Origin: an uncultured Rhodopila sp.
GTDB taxonomy: Bacteria > Pseudomonadota > Alphaproteobacteria > Acetobacterales > Acetobacteraceae
Length of the DNA: 64,000 bases
Reading direction: 5' to 3'
Assembly (NCBI RefSeq): GCF_903944925.1
Contig: NZ_CAJATU010000072.1
Coordinates: forward strand, 214,833 to 278,832
Shown here: positions 32,746-43,424 of the stretch, piece by piece
Numbering within the stretch: the first letter of the stretch is position 1
Layout of the letters: every line of letters starts with the position of its first letter
Program-made: the position numbers and the translations under genes
The notes under the pieces: generated by a model
The model's database searches: none
The model's input: the letters and a program-made list of their open reading frames with translations, nothing else
What the model was told of the DNA's origin: nothing

Positions 32746-33780
32746 GTGACGACTTTGCACGAGCATCTTGCCACATGGTCAGCCGCGGACCCGAACCGGG
32801 GACCCCTGGCGGACACGGTCGCGGCCATCGCAGCGGCCGCCGCCCAACTTGCCACCGTTGTCGCGCAAGGCCCGCTGGCCGGCGATGTCAGCCGCCTGTT
32901 GGGCGACAGCGCGGACGGCGACGGCCAAAAAGCGCTTGACGCTTATGCCAACACCTTATTCCTCGATCACCTCCGTACCGCGCCGGTCGCGGCTGTCGTG
33001 TCGGAAGAGGTGAACGACCCGGTTGTCCTGAATCCCGGCGGCGTGCTGGCCGTGGCATTGGACCCGCTCGACGGCTCCAACAATATCGATCTGAACGCGC
33101 CCTTGGGCACCGTGTTCTCGGTGCTGCCGGCGAAGACTCCCGGCGCGCCGCAGAGCAGCTTTTTTCTCGTGCCCGGCAGCGTCCAGCTTGCCGCCGGCTT
33201 CGTGCTGTATGGCCCGCATACGTCGTTGGTCCTGACCTTGGGCGATGGCGTAAACATCTTCACACTGGATCGGAAGCAGGGCGTGTTCGTGCTGACGCGT
33301 CCGTCGGTGAAGATCCCGGCCGGCACGCGCGAATACGCGATCAACGCGTCGAATGCGCGGCAGTGGCCGTTGCCGGTGCGCGCCTTTGTCGAGGAATGCG
33401 TGGCCGGCCGTGACGGCCCGCGCGGGGTCGATTACAACACCCGCTGGCTCGGCGCCGTGGTGTCGGAGGCGTATCGCATCCTGGTGCATGGCGGCATCTA
33501 TTTGTATCCCGGCGACGTCCGCCCCGGCTATCGCCGCGGCCGGTTGCGTCTGCTGTATGAAGCCAGCCCGATCGCCTTCCTGATCGAGCAGGCCGGCGGC
33601 ACCGCGACCGATGGTTACACCCGCACCCTCGACATCGTTCCGACCGGGATCCACGAGCAGGCGCCGCTGATTTTCGGATCGAAAGACAAGGTCGACCGGG
33701 TGATCGAGCTTTACACGGAAAGCGTGCCTCAGGCCGGACAGCGGCCACTGTTTGCCACGCGTGGCCTGTTCAAGTCCTGA
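32746..33780 (+). CDS. cbbF: CbbF, class I fructose-1,6-bisphosphatase
   Basis: A 344-residue class I FBPase; in this operon it probably also hydrolyses sedoheptulose-1,7-bisphosphate. Metal-binding motifs SEEVNDPV and DPLDGSNNIDLN are present, with the sugar-phosphate motifs YNTRWLGAVVSE and GGIYLYPGD. I prefer the GTG at 32746 because AGGGGAG lies at good distance; an ATG eight codons earlier (32722), with AAGG close to it, is the alternative. First gene of the operon, 18 bases before cbbP. Confidence 0.93.
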   Translation: MTTLHEHLATWSAADPNRGPLADTVAAIAAAAAQLATVVAQGPLAGDVSRLLGDSADGDGQKALDAYANTLFLDHLRTAPVAAVVSEEVNDPVVLNPGGVLAVALDPLDGSNNIDLNAPLGTVFSVLPAKTPGAPQSSFFLVPGSVQLAAGFVLYGPHTSLVLTLGDGVNIFTLDRKQGVFVLTRPSVKIPAGTREYAINASNARQWPLPVRAFVEECVAGRDGPRGVDYNTRWLGAVVSEAYRILVHGGIYLYPGDVRPGYRRGRLRLLYEASPIAFLIEQAGGTATDGYTRTLDIVPTGIHEQAPLIFGSKDKVDRVIELYTESVPQAGQRPLFATRGLFKS

Positions 33781-33798
33781 CGGGGAAAGTCATAAAAA

Positions 33799-34674
33799 AT
33801 GTCAGTCAAACATCCAATCGTCTCGGTGACGGGGTCATCGGGCGCCGGCACAACAACGGTCAAAACCACGTTCGAGCGCATATTTACCCGCGAAAAGATC
33901 GAAGCCGCCTTCATCGAGGGCGATGCGTTCCATCGCTATGATCGCCTCGACATGCGCAAGGCGATGGCCGACGCTGAGGCGAACGGCAATCATCATTTCA
34001 GCCATTTCGGGCCGGAAGCGAACCTGCTGAAGGAACTGGAAACCGTCTTCAGCGACTACGGCAAGTCCGGCGTCAGCCAGACCCGCCACTATATCCACGA
34101 TGACAAGGAAGCCGAGAAATACGGCGCCAAGCCGGGGACCTTTACGGCCTGGGAGCCGATCAATGCCGGTTCCAACATGCTGTTCTATGAAGGACTGCAC
34201 GGCGCCATCGTCACCGAGGACCTCAACGTCGCCAAGCATGCCGACCTGAAAATCGGCGTCGTGCCGGTGATCAACCTGGAATGGATCCAGAAGATCCATC
34301 GCGACAAGGCCAGCCGCGGCTATTCGACCGAGGCGGTGACCGACACCATCCTGCGCCGGATGCCGGACTATGTTCGCTACATCTGCCCGCAGTTCACCGA
34401 AACCGACGTGAACTTCCAGCGCGTGCCGACGGTCGATACGTCCAATCCGTTCATCGCCCGTTCGATCCCGACCGCCGATGAATCGCTGGTGGTAATCCGC
34501 TTCAAGAGCCCGCGCGGCATCGACTTTTCATACCTGGTGTCCATGCTGCACGGCAGTTTCATGTCGCGAGCCAATTCAATCGTCATCCCGGGCAACAAGC
34601 TGGACCTGGCGATGCAACTGATATTGACGCCGATGATCCTGCAATTGTTCGAGCGCGCAAAGCGCGCTACCTGA
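33799..34674 (+). CDS. cbbP: CbbP, phosphoribulokinase
   Basis: A 291-residue proteobacterial-type (class I) phosphoribulokinase that makes ribulose-1,5-bisphosphate. The P-loop GSSGAGTTT is at residues 12-20; EGDAFHRYDR, the HFGPEAN segment, and YEGLHGA are characteristic of the family. It lacks the regulatory cysteines of the plant enzyme, as expected. It lies between cbbF and cbbA. Confidence 0.98.
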   Translation: MSVKHPIVSVTGSSGAGTTTVKTTFERIFTREKIEAAFIEGDAFHRYDRLDMRKAMADAEANGNHHFSHFGPEANLLKELETVFSDYGKSGVSQTRHYIHDDKEAEKYGAKPGTFTAWEPINAGSNMLFYEGLHGAIVTEDLNVAKHADLKIGVVPVINLEWIQKIHRDKASRGYSTEAVTDTILRRMPDYVRYICPQFTETDVNFQRVPTVDTSNPFIARSIPTADESLVVIRFKSPRGIDFSYLVSMLHGSFMSRANSIVIPGNKLDLAMQLILTPMILQLFERAKRAT

Positions 34675-34701
34675 TCCCTGCACATTTGAAAGGACCTGAC
34701 C

Positions 34702-35781
34702 ATGGCGTTCATCAGCCTGCGGCAACTGCTCGATCATGCGGCTGAGCATGACTACGGCGTGCCGGCGTTCAACATCAACAACATGGAACAACTGACCGCC
34801 ATCATGGCGGCGGCGGAAAAGACCGACTCGCCGGTGATCGTCCAGGCCAGCCGCGGCGCACGCAACTATGCCGGCGACATCATCCTGCGCAAGCTGATCG
34901 AGGGCGCCGTCGAGACCTGGCCGCATATCCCGGTGGTCATGCATCTCGACCACGGCGACAAGCCGGCCACCTGCCTGTCGGCGATCCAGTCCGGCTTCAC
35001 CAGCGTCATGATGGACGGGTCGCTCGAAGCCGACGGCAAGACCCCGTCGAGCTACGAATACAATGTCGCCACCACCGCCAAGGTGGCGGAGTTTTCCCAT
35101 GCCATCGGCGTATCGGTGGAGGGCGAACTCGGCTGCCTCGGTTCGCTTGAGAGCGGCCACGGTGAGAAGGAAGATGGCCACGGCGCGGAAGGCGTGCTGT
35201 CGCTCGAGCAGTTGCTGACCGATCCGGACCAGGCGCGCGATTTCGTGCTGCGCACGCATGTCGATGCGCTCGCGGTCGCCATCGGCACCAGCCACGGCGC
35301 CTACAAGTTCAACCGCCAGCCGACGGGCGACATCCTGGCGATGAACGTCATCAAGGCGATCCATGAGCGCCTGCCGAACACCCATCTGGTGATGCACGGT
35401 TCTTCGTCGGTGCCGCAGGATCTGCAGGACATCTTCAACTCGTTCGGCGGCGCGATGCCGCAGACCTGGGGCGTGCCGGTCGCGGAAATCCAGCTCGGCA
35501 TCAAGAATGGCGTCCGCAAGATCAACATCGATACCGATTGCCGCATCGCGATGACCGGGCAGTTCCGCCGGATCGCCACCGAAAACAAGGCGGAGTTCGA
35601 TCCGCGCACGTTCTTCAAGCCGGCCATCGCGGCGATGACCGCCCTGTGCGCCAAGCGTTTCGAGGAATTCGGCACCGCCGGCCACGCGTCCAAGATCAAG
35701 CCCTTGCCGCTGAAGGCGATGGCCGCGCGTTACGCCAAAGGCGACCTCGACCCGGTGGCAGCCGGCGCCATCGCTGCCTGA
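34702..35781 (+). CDS. cbbA: CbbA, class II fructose-bisphosphate aldolase
   Basis: A 359-residue Zn2+-dependent aldolase (Calvin-cycle subtype). Zn ligands are in HLDHGDKP and at the H of GTSHGAYKF and of [21 protein letters not shown] is the N-terminal family motif. It catalyses DHAP + GAP to FBP and probably DHAP + erythrose-4-P to sedoheptulose-1,7-bisphosphate. A GGACCTG ribosome site precedes the ATG. cbbL follows 26 bases later; no transketolase gene (cbbT) is present in the operon. Confidence 0.98.
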   Translation: MAFISLRQLLDHAAEHDYGVPAFNINNMEQLTAIMAAAEKTDSPVIVQASRGARNYAGDIILRKLIEGAVETWPHIPVVMHLDHGDKPATCLSAIQSGFTSVMMDGSLEADGKTPSSYEYNVATTAKVAEFSHAIGVSVEGELGCLGSLESGHGEKEDGHGAEGVLSLEQLLTDPDQARDFVLRTHVDALAVAIGTSHGAYKFNRQPTGDILAMNVIKAIHERLPNTHLVMHGSSSVPQDLQDIFNSFGGAMPQTWGVPVAEIQLGIKNGVRKINIDTDCRIAMTGQFRRIATENKAEFDPRTFFKPAIAAMTALCAKRFEEFGTAGHASKIKPLPLKAMAARYAKGDLDPVAAGAIAA

Positions 35782-35786
35782 GTTAA

Positions 35787-37262
<1,476 letters not shown>

Positions 37263-37279
37263 GCAGGAGGGTTGCAAAA

Positions 37280-37699
37280 ATGCGTATCACACAAGGCACT
37301 TTCAGCTTCCTGCCCGACCTGACCGACGAGCAGATCGGCACCCAGATCGCCTACGCCCAGAAGAACGGCTGGGCGGTGAATATCGAGTACACCGACGACC
37401 CGCATCCCCGGAATACCTACTGGGAGCTGTGGGGCCAGCCGATGTTCGACTTCAAGGACCCGGCGGCTGTGCTGTATGAGCTGGCGGAATGCCGCAAGGT
37501 GTTCAAGGGCCGTGCCTATATCCGGATCTCGGCGTTCGACAATACCTGGGGCTGGGAAAGCGTCCGGTACTCGTTCATTGTCGATCGTCCGGAAGAAGAG
37601 CCGGGCTTCGCGCTGGAACGCCTGGAAGTCGATGGCCGTTCGCAGCGCTACAGCACGCGCGCTTACTCCACCGACAAGCCGGCGGGATCGCGTTACTAA
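37280..37699 (+). CDS. cbbS: CbbS, RubisCO small subunit (red type)
   Basis: A 139-residue small chain. ITQGTFSFLPDLTDEQI and EYTDDPHPRNTYWELWGQPMF are red-type motifs, and the C-terminal ~30-residue extension (LEVDGRSQRYSTRAYSTDKP) forms the beta hairpin typical of form IC/ID. It starts 17 bases after cbbL with AGGAGGG upstream. Confidence 0.98.
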   Translation: MRITQGTFSFLPDLTDEQIGTQIAYAQKNGWAVNIEYTDDPHPRNTYWELWGQPMFDFKDPAAVLYELAECRKVFKGRAYIRISAFDNTWGWESVRYSFIVDRPEEEPGFALERLEVDGRSQRYSTRAYSTDKPAGSRY

Positions 37700-37710
37700 G
37701 CCGAATTGTG

Positions 37711-37767
37711 TCATGGCCGGGCTTGTCCCGGCCATCCACGACTTGGACGTCCGGCACCGCGCCGGAC
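37711..37767. repeat. REP-like hairpins between cbbS and cbbX
   Basis: ATGGCCGGG (37713-37721) and CCCGGCCAT (37727-37735) form a perfect 9-bp stem with loop CTTGT. GTCCGGC (37749-37755) and GCCGGAC (37761-37767) form a second 7-bp stem. The first matches the TCATGGCCGGGC...CCATCCACG palindromic repeat I recall as common in Bradyrhizobium-like alphaproteobacteria. Inside an operon it could act as an RNA-processing or attenuation site that lowers cbbX relative to cbbLS. Confidence 0.7.
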
Positions 37768-37791
37768 CTATAGTTCTCGGAGATTGTCTGC

Positions 37792-38703
37792 ATGGCCGAC
37801 GACATTGCCACCGCTCCCGTAATCGACCTCGATGCGGCGTTCCAGGACTCCGGCGTCGGACCGATTTTGGAACAACTCGAAACGGAACTGGTCGGGCTTC
37901 GCCCGGTCAAGCGGCGCATCCGCGAGATCGCGGCGCTGCTGCTGATCGACAAGCTGCGCAAGGATGTCGGCCTGACCTCGCAGCCGCCGACTCTGCATAT
38001 GTCCTTCACCGGCAATCCCGGCACCGGCAAGACCACGGTCGCCGCGCGGATGGCCGATATCCTGCACCGGCTGGGTTATATCCGGTCCAACCATCTTGTT
38101 TCGGTCACGCGCGACGACCTCGTCGGCCAGTACATCGGCCACACCGCGCCGAAGACCAAGGAAATCCTGAAGAAGGCGATGGGCGGCGTGCTGTTCATCG
38201 ACGAGGCCTACTACCTGTACCGTGCCGAGAACGAGCGGGACTACGGGCAGGAAGCGATCGAGATCATGCTGCAGGTGATGGAAAGCCGGCGCAACGACCT
38301 TGTGGTCATCATGGCGGGCTACGCCGACAGGATGAACCAGTTCTTCACCTCAAATCCCGGCTTTCGCTCACGCATCGCGCACCATATCGACTTTCCCGAC
38401 TACAGCGCCGATGAACTGCTGCAGATCGCTGAATTGATGCTGAAGGAGCAGAACTACCGCTTCAGCCCGAGCGCACGGGATGCGTTCTCAAAGTACATGG
38501 CGGCGCGCATGAGCCTGCCGCATTTCTCCAACGCCCGTTCGGTGCGCAATGCGCTGGATCGCGCACGGCTGCGCCAGGCTGTCCGGTTGTTCGAAACCCG
38601 CGGCCATGCGATCACGCGGGACGATCTGATGACCCTTGAAGCCGACGAAGTTCTGGCAAGCCGCGTTTTCGCAGCCGCTGAAGAAGCCGCACAGGAAAAC
38701 TGA
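37792..38703 (+). CDS. cbbX: CbbX, red-type RubisCO activase
   Basis: A 303-residue AAA+ ATPase that removes inhibitory sugar phosphates from red-type RubisCO. Walker [10 protein letters not shown] is at residues 74-82 and Walker [14 protein letters not shown] at about 131-143. The pore-loop [11 protein letters not shown] and the [20 protein letters not shown] sensor region are also present. The protein is RuBP-dependent. GGAG lies before the ATG, and the gene overlaps or closely adjoins cbbE (four bases between stop and start). Confidence 0.98.
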   Translation: MADDIATAPVIDLDAAFQDSGVGPILEQLETELVGLRPVKRRIREIAALLLIDKLRKDVGLTSQPPTLHMSFTGNPGTGKTTVAARMADILHRLGYIRSNHLVSVTRDDLVGQYIGHTAPKTKEILKKAMGGVLFIDEAYYLYRAENERDYGQEAIEIMLQVMESRRNDLVVIMAGYADRMNQFFTSNPGFRSRIAHHIDFPDYSADELLQIAELMLKEQNYRFSPSARDAFSKYMAARMSLPHFSNARSVRNALDRARLRQAVRLFETRGHAITRDDLMTLEADEVLASRVFAAAEEAAQEN

Positions 38704-38707
38704 TCAC

Positions 38708-39352
38708 ATGAGCAAGATCCTTATCGCCCCGTCCATCCTGTCCGCCGATTTCTCCAGGCTCGGCGAGGAAGTCCGCGCCGTGGACGAGGCCGGGGCCGAC
38801 TGGATCCATCTGGACGTGATGGACGGCCATTACGTGCCCAACATCACCTTCGGGCCGGAGATCATCAAGTCGATCCGGAAGTATACCAACAAGTGCTTTG
38901 ATACGCACCTGATGATCAGCCCGGTCGATTCGTTCCTGGAAGCGTTTGCCGCGGCCGGCGCGGACCGCATCACGGTGCACGCCGAGGCGACGACGCATTT
39001 GGATCGCACGCTCCAGGCCATCAACGCGCTCGGCAAGAAGGCCGGCGTCGCGCTGAACCCGGCGACGCCGGAAAGCGTCATCGAGTATGTGCTGGATCGT
39101 CTCGACCTCGTGCTGGTGATGACGGTGAACCCCGGCTTCGGCGGCCAGAAATTCATCCATTCCCAGATCGACAAAATCCGCCGCATCCGCAAGATCATCG
39201 GCGATCGTCCGATCACTATCGAAGTCGATGGTGGCGTGACGCCGGAGACGGCGCCGCTGGTGATCGAAGCCGGCGCCACCGCGCTGGTCGCCGGTTCGGC
39301 GGTGTTCGGCCGCCCGCCATACGACAAAGCGATCGCCGCCATACGGGGGTAG
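38708..39352 (+). CDS. cbbE: Ribulose-phosphate 3-epimerase
   Basis: A 214-residue TIM-barrel epimerase interconverting xylulose-5-P and ribulose-5-P (also called rpe). [15 protein letters not shown] at the N-terminus, [27 protein letters not shown] and VDGGVT are the family's metal and phosphate motifs. The ATG at 38708 gives the standard N-terminus; the frame continues upstream into cbbX only as an overlap. Last gene of the cbb operon. Confidence 0.97.
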   Translation: MSKILIAPSILSADFSRLGEEVRAVDEAGADWIHLDVMDGHYVPNITFGPEIIKSIRKYTNKCFDTHLMISPVDSFLEAFAAAGADRITVHAEATTHLDRTLQAINALGKKAGVALNPATPESVIEYVLDRLDLVLVMTVNPGFGGQKFIHSQIDKIRRIRKIIGDRPITIEVDGGVTPETAPLVIEAGATALVAGSAVFGRPPYDKAIAAIRG

Positions 39353-39353
39353 C

Positions 39354-39367
39354 CACGGCGCGCCGTG
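39354..39367. terminator. Perfect palindrome after cbbE
   Basis: CACGGC-GC-GCCGTG, a perfect 14-base palindrome, begins two bases after the cbbE stop. There is no T-run, so it may be a weak terminator or a protein-binding site at the operon end. Confidence 0.3.
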
Positions 39368-39464
39368 ACGACAACCCCGCACTTGTTACGGCCAGTCTTC
39401 ATTCACCCGGTGCGGTGGCGGCGAAAAATCCCTAATGTCCGCTGCGAATCGGCTGGAGTTTCGC

Positions 39465-40298
39465 ATGGACACGTTACAAGCCCTCATTATCGCCATCCTG
39501 CAGGGGGCGACCGAATTGTTTCCGGTCAGCAGCCTGGGGCACGCGGTGGTGCTGCCCGCACTGCTGCATTGGGGGATCGATCAGCGCTCGCCTGAGTTTC
39601 TGCCCTTTCTGGTGATGCTGCACCTCGGCACGGCGACCGCGCTATTGGGCTATTTCTGGAAAGACTGGTGGGCGCTGCTGACCGGCGTCATCGGCGCCGG
39701 CGACGCGCATACAGTGGCTGAGGCAAGGCGGGTGTTCCTGCTGGTGGTCATCGCCACCATCCCCGCCGTCATTTTCGGCTTCCTGCTGGAGAAATTCGTC
39801 CGCGGCCTGTTCGGCTCGCCGATAGTCGCGGCGGCATTCCTGGTGGTGAACGGCGGGTTGCTGCTGTTTGGCGAGAAATTGCGTGGGCGCGGCCAGCGCT
39901 CCCTGTCCGGCCTGACCAAGCTCGATGCGCTGCTCATCGGCTTTTGGCAGTGCACGGCGCTGATCCCCGGCATTTCCCGCTCCGGTGCCACCATCGTCGG
40001 CGGCCTGTTGCGCGGCATCAACCATGAGGGCGCGGCGCATTTCTCCTTCCTCATCGCCACGCCGATCATTCTCGGCGCCACGGTGCTGGAGGTGCCGAAA
40101 CTGCTGCACGAAAGCATTCCGCCCGGCGTGCTGACCAACTCGATCATCGCCGCGGTGGTCGCCGGGATCACCGCGCTGCTCAGCACCGCGTTCCTGATGC
40201 GGTATTTCCGCCAGCATGACTCGATGGCGCTGAATCCGTTCGCCTATTACTGCATACTGGCGGGCGGCCTCAGCCTGGCCGTGCTGCTGTTCCTCTGA
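39465..40298 (+). CDS. uppP: UppP/BacA, undecaprenyl-diphosphate phosphatase
   Basis: A 277-residue membrane phosphatase with about eight helices that recycles the lipid carrier of peptidoglycan and polysaccharide synthesis. GATELFPVSSLGH (residues 14-26) and PGISRSGATIVGG are the two catalytic motifs. The ATG at 39465 has GGAG upstream. Its stop overlaps the next start by one base (TGATG). Resistance to bacitracin is the classical phenotype of extra copies. Confidence 0.95.
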   Translation: MDTLQALIIAILQGATELFPVSSLGHAVVLPALLHWGIDQRSPEFLPFLVMLHLGTATALLGYFWKDWWALLTGVIGAGDAHTVAEARRVFLLVVIATIPAVIFGFLLEKFVRGLFGSPIVAAAFLVVNGGLLLFGEKLRGRGQRSLSGLTKLDALLIGFWQCTALIPGISRSGATIVGGLLRGINHEGAAHFSFLIATPIILGATVLEVPKLLHESIPPGVLTNSIIAAVVAGITALLSTAFLMRYFRQHDSMALNPFAYYCILAGGLSLAVLLFL

Positions 40299-41077
40299 TG
40301 CGGTTGGGCGCGTGGCTGGCGGCCTGCTACGCCTTCCTCTACGCGCCCATCGCCTTCCTGGTCGTTTTCAGCTTCAACGATTCCCGGCTGGTCACCGGCT
40401 GGTCCGGATTTTCGCTGCGTTGGTACGTCACCCTGCTGCATGACCAGGGGATGATCGACGCCGCCTTCCTGTCGCTGCGCATCGCCGCGGTTTCTGCAAC
40501 GATCGCCTGCGTTGTCGGCGCCGCCGCCGGATTCGCCCTGGCGCGCTTCGGCCGGTTCCGCGGCCGGACCCTGTTCGAGGCCGCTTTGGCGGTGCCCCTC
40601 GTCATGCCGGAAGTCATCACCGGCCTGTCGCTACTTTTGCTGTTCGTGGCCCTGGAACAACTGATCGGCTGGCCCTCCGGACGCGGCGCCGGGACGGTGA
40701 CCGTGGCGCATGCCTCGGTGTCGGTTGCCTATGTTGCCGTTGTGGTGCGGGCGCGGCTTGCGGACGCCGGGGAGGCGCTGGAGCAGGCGGCGATGGATTT
40801 GTATGCGCCGCCCTGGAAAGCCTTCGCGGTGATCACCTTGCCGCTGATGGCCCCGGCGCTGGTCTCGGGCTGGCTGCTGGCGTTCACCTTGTCGATGGAC
40901 GACGTGGTCGTCGCCAGCTTCACCTCCGGCCCCGGGGCTTCGACTTTGCCGATGGTGGTGTTTTCGGCAACGCGCCTGGGGACGACGCCCGAGATCTATG
41001 CGTTGGCGACGGTCATTGTTGCGGTCGTGACAGCCGTGCTGCTGGCGGTCGCGCTGCTGTCGCGAAAGCGGGGCTGA
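40298..41077 (+). CDS. ABC transporter permease, PotC/PotI-like
   Basis: A 259-residue permease with six hydrophobic segments of the spermidine/putrescine-type family. The EAA-like loop is EALEQAAMDLYAPPWKAFAVITLPLMAPAL (about residues 162-190), and FSFNDSRLVTGWSGFSLRWY is the PotC/PotI N-terminal motif. No ATPase, second permease or binding-protein gene is adjacent. It is coupled to uppP by a one-base overlap. Confidence 0.88.
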   Translation: MRLGAWLAACYAFLYAPIAFLVVFSFNDSRLVTGWSGFSLRWYVTLLHDQGMIDAAFLSLRIAAVSATIACVVGAAAGFALARFGRFRGRTLFEAALAVPLVMPEVITGLSLLLLFVALEQLIGWPSGRGAGTVTVAHASVSVAYVAVVVRARLADAGEALEQAAMDLYAPPWKAFAVITLPLMAPALVSGWLLAFTLSMDDVVVASFTSGPGASTLPMVVFSATRLGTTPEIYALATVIVAVVTAVLLAVALLSRKRG

Positions 41078-41113
41078 TTGCGACCCGCCCGCTCGCCGCC
41101 TACAACCGCGCGC

Positions 41114-41761
41114 ATGACCCATCGACCCACCCCGCCCATCGTCTCCACGCCCGATGTCACGATCGAGTCCGAACAGCGCGTCTGGTCCGGGCGCTTCCCG
41201 GTCGACATCGTGAAGTTCCGCAACCGCCGCTTCGACGGGGCGATGTCGGCGACCCGCACCTGGGAACTCTTCCGACGCGGCCAGGCCTCCGCCCTGGTTC
41301 CGTATGACCCCGTCGCCGATGCCGTCGTGCTGATCGAGCAGTTCCGGCTCCCGGCGCTCGCCGCCGGCATCGATCCGGTGCTGGTCGAACTCCCCGCCGG
41401 GCTGTGCGAGGCGGACGAGGACCCGGTGGTGACGATCCAGCGCGAGATGCTCGAGGAAATGAACCTCTCGGCCGATCGCATCGAGAAAATCGGTGCCTTC
41501 CTGCTGACGCCGGGCGGCGCGGACGAGTACTGCCATCTCTACGCCGGCCGCGTCGTCGCTCCGCCGGCGGATGTCGATGGCATCGCCGGACATCACGGCG
41601 AAATATCCGAAAACGAGGACATCCAAGTCCGCGTCTGGCCCGCCGGCAAGGCGATCGAGGCGGCGTTCGCCGGAGACTTCACCAACATCGTCACCACGCT
41701 CGGCCTGTTCTGGCTGGCGTCCAGGCGCGATGTGTTGCGGGAGACATGGAGGACCGCATGA
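41114..41761 (+). CDS. NUDIX hydrolase, ADP-ribose pyrophosphatase-like
   Basis: A 215-residue NUDIX protein of the ADP-ribose diphosphatase type. The nudix box is GLCEADEDPVVTIQREMLEEMN, with Asn instead of the usual final Gly; the catalytic REMLEE core is intact. LLTPGGADEYCHLYAGR matches the downstream specificity loop of the ADP-ribose group. The ATG at 41114 lacks a clear ribosome site. Its stop overlaps the AlaX start as ATGA. Confidence 0.88.
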   Translation: MTHRPTPPIVSTPDVTIESEQRVWSGRFPVDIVKFRNRRFDGAMSATRTWELFRRGQASALVPYDPVADAVVLIEQFRLPALAAGIDPVLVELPAGLCEADEDPVVTIQREMLEEMNLSADRIEKIGAFLLTPGGADEYCHLYAGRVVAPPADVDGIAGHHGEISENEDIQVRVWPAGKAIEAAFAGDFTNIVTTLGLFWLASRRDVLRETWRTA

Positions 41762-42489
41762 CCGAGCGCCTGTTCCTGGACGATCCGGCTTTGGCCGCCA
41801 CGTCCGCCATCGTGGTGGCGACCGGGCCGGACGGCGTCGTGCTCGACCGCACGGTGTTCTATGCGCGTGGCGGCGGCCAGCCGGGCGATAGCGGGGTGCT
41901 GCGCTGGTTCGGCGGCGAGACGCCCATCGTCGAAACGGTGAAGGGCGACGGCGAGGCGATCCTCCATATCCCCGCCGCGGACGCGATGCTGCCCGAAGTT
42001 GGAACGGTGGTGGAGGCGGCGATCGACTGGCAGCGCCGTCACGCGCTGATGCGGATGCACACCGCCATGCATTTGCTGTGCAGCCTGATCAAGGGCGCCG
42101 CGGTGACCGGCGGCTCGGTCGGCGCCGACAAGTCACGCCTGGACTTCGACCTGCCGAACCCGCCGAAGAAAGAGGATATCGAGGCGGAACTTAACGCTCT
42201 GATCGCGGCGGACCATCCGGTGCGGATCGAGTGGGTGGACGAATCCGTCCTCGATACCGATCCCGATATCGTGCGCACGATGTCGGTCAAGCCGCCGCGC
42301 GGCACCGGGCGGTTGCGGTTGATGCGGATCGGGGCAGGGGAGTCTTTGATCGATCTGCAGCCCTGCGGCGGCACCCATGTTTCGCGCACCGGCGAAATCG
42401 GGCCGATCCGGGTGCTGAAGATCGAGAACAAGGGCAAACAGAACCGCCGGATCATCATTGCACCGGCAGAGACAGCCGAAACCGCCTGA
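41758..42489 (+). CDS. AlaX-type alanyl-tRNA editing protein
   Basis: A 243-residue free-standing editing domain that hydrolyses mischarged Ser-tRNA(Ala) or Gly-tRNA(Ala). RTVFYARGGGQPGDSG is the N-terminal family motif. Zn ligands are HTAMH and the CGGTH cluster near the C-terminus (QPCGGTHVSRTGEIG). GGAGG precedes the ATG, which overlaps the nudix stop. Size matches AlaX-M. Confidence 0.93.
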   Translation: MTERLFLDDPALAATSAIVVATGPDGVVLDRTVFYARGGGQPGDSGVLRWFGGETPIVETVKGDGEAILHIPAADAMLPEVGTVVEAAIDWQRRHALMRMHTAMHLLCSLIKGAAVTGGSVGADKSRLDFDLPNPPKKEDIEAELNALIAADHPVRIEWVDESVLDTDPDIVRTMSVKPPRGTGRLRLMRIGAGESLIDLQPCGGTHVSRTGEIGPIRVLKIENKGKQNRRIIIAPAETAETA

Positions 42490-42585
42490 TCGCCGGTAAG
42501 CTGAACAATCGGCCACGGTCTTGGGGCAGAGCGGCCGCGTGCCCATGTCAACCACTCCCGTTATTGCAAAACAGGAGCGGTTTCG

Positions 42586-43020
42586 ATGTCCATTTCCGAT
42601 GTGCTGCGCGGCAAGGGTCGTCAGGTGGTGAAGGTCCGCACGACCGACTCGGTCCAGGCTGCTGTCCGCAAACTCGCCGAGCATCGCATCGGCGCCGTCG
42701 TCGCGGAGGATGCGTGGATGAAGCCGGCGGGAATTTTCTCCGAGCGCGACTTCGTCAATGCGGTGGCGGAGTATGGCGCCGAGGCGTTGCTATTCAAAGT
42801 GGATCGGCTGATGAGCGCGCCGATGGTGACCTGCCGTCCTGCGGACAGTGTCGAGACCGCGCTGGCGGCGATGACGATGGCGAAGATCCGCCACCTCCCG
42901 GTCGAAGACGGCGGTCAGTTGATCGGCATTGTCAGCATCGGCGATCTGGTGAAGCACCGGCTGGACGAAAAGGCGCTGGAGGCGAACGTCCTGCTGGATA
43001 TCGTCCGGTTCCACGCTTAG
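42586..43020 (+). CDS. Tandem CBS-domain protein
   Basis: A 144-residue protein with two CBS motifs (about residues 8-66 and 75-133) and nothing else. GIFSERDFVNAV and GIVSIGDLVKHRL are the repeats' conserved ends. Such stand-alone CBS pairs bind adenine nucleotides and modulate partner enzymes. The partner is unknown. CAGGAGCG precedes the ATG. Confidence 0.9.
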   Translation: MSISDVLRGKGRQVVKVRTTDSVQAAVRKLAEHRIGAVVAEDAWMKPAGIFSERDFVNAVAEYGAEALLFKVDRLMSAPMVTCRPADSVETALAAMTMAKIRHLPVEDGGQLIGIVSIGDLVKHRLDEKALEANVLLDIVRFHA

Positions 43021-43424
43021 CCGGTCTACGACGCCAGGGCAGGCGCAACCACCGCCTCCGTTTCGATACAGTATCCACGCTGAGTGGCGACTCTCGAACG
43101 TCTGGGTCCGCTTGCGCGGAACGCTCCCGCATGCCTATGGCCTGCAATTCTCCCGGCCTCATTTGGCTCCGCGAGCAAAATCATGTCCCGGTGGTGATCG
43201 GCATGGCATAAGCGATGCCGGGGAATCGGAGCGGGAACCATTCCGCCGATTGCAAGCCTGCCGGTGCATCACGCATCCGGCAACCAAACCGGACCCGGGA
43301 GGGAACCGATGTTGCCCCCCTCGTCATGGCCCGGCCGAACCGCGCCACCTGTTCCGGCACGGGCGGCGATGCAGCAGTACAGGGCAGCGCCTAAGCGGAA
43401 CGATCAGCCGGATTTGCCCGGCCC
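43021..43424. other. Intergenic region, no gene seen
   Basis: A 404-base gap between the CBS gene and the GNAT gene. Open frames cross it but have no family-like sequence or ribosome site. I see no convincing RNA or repeat. Confidence 0.5.
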
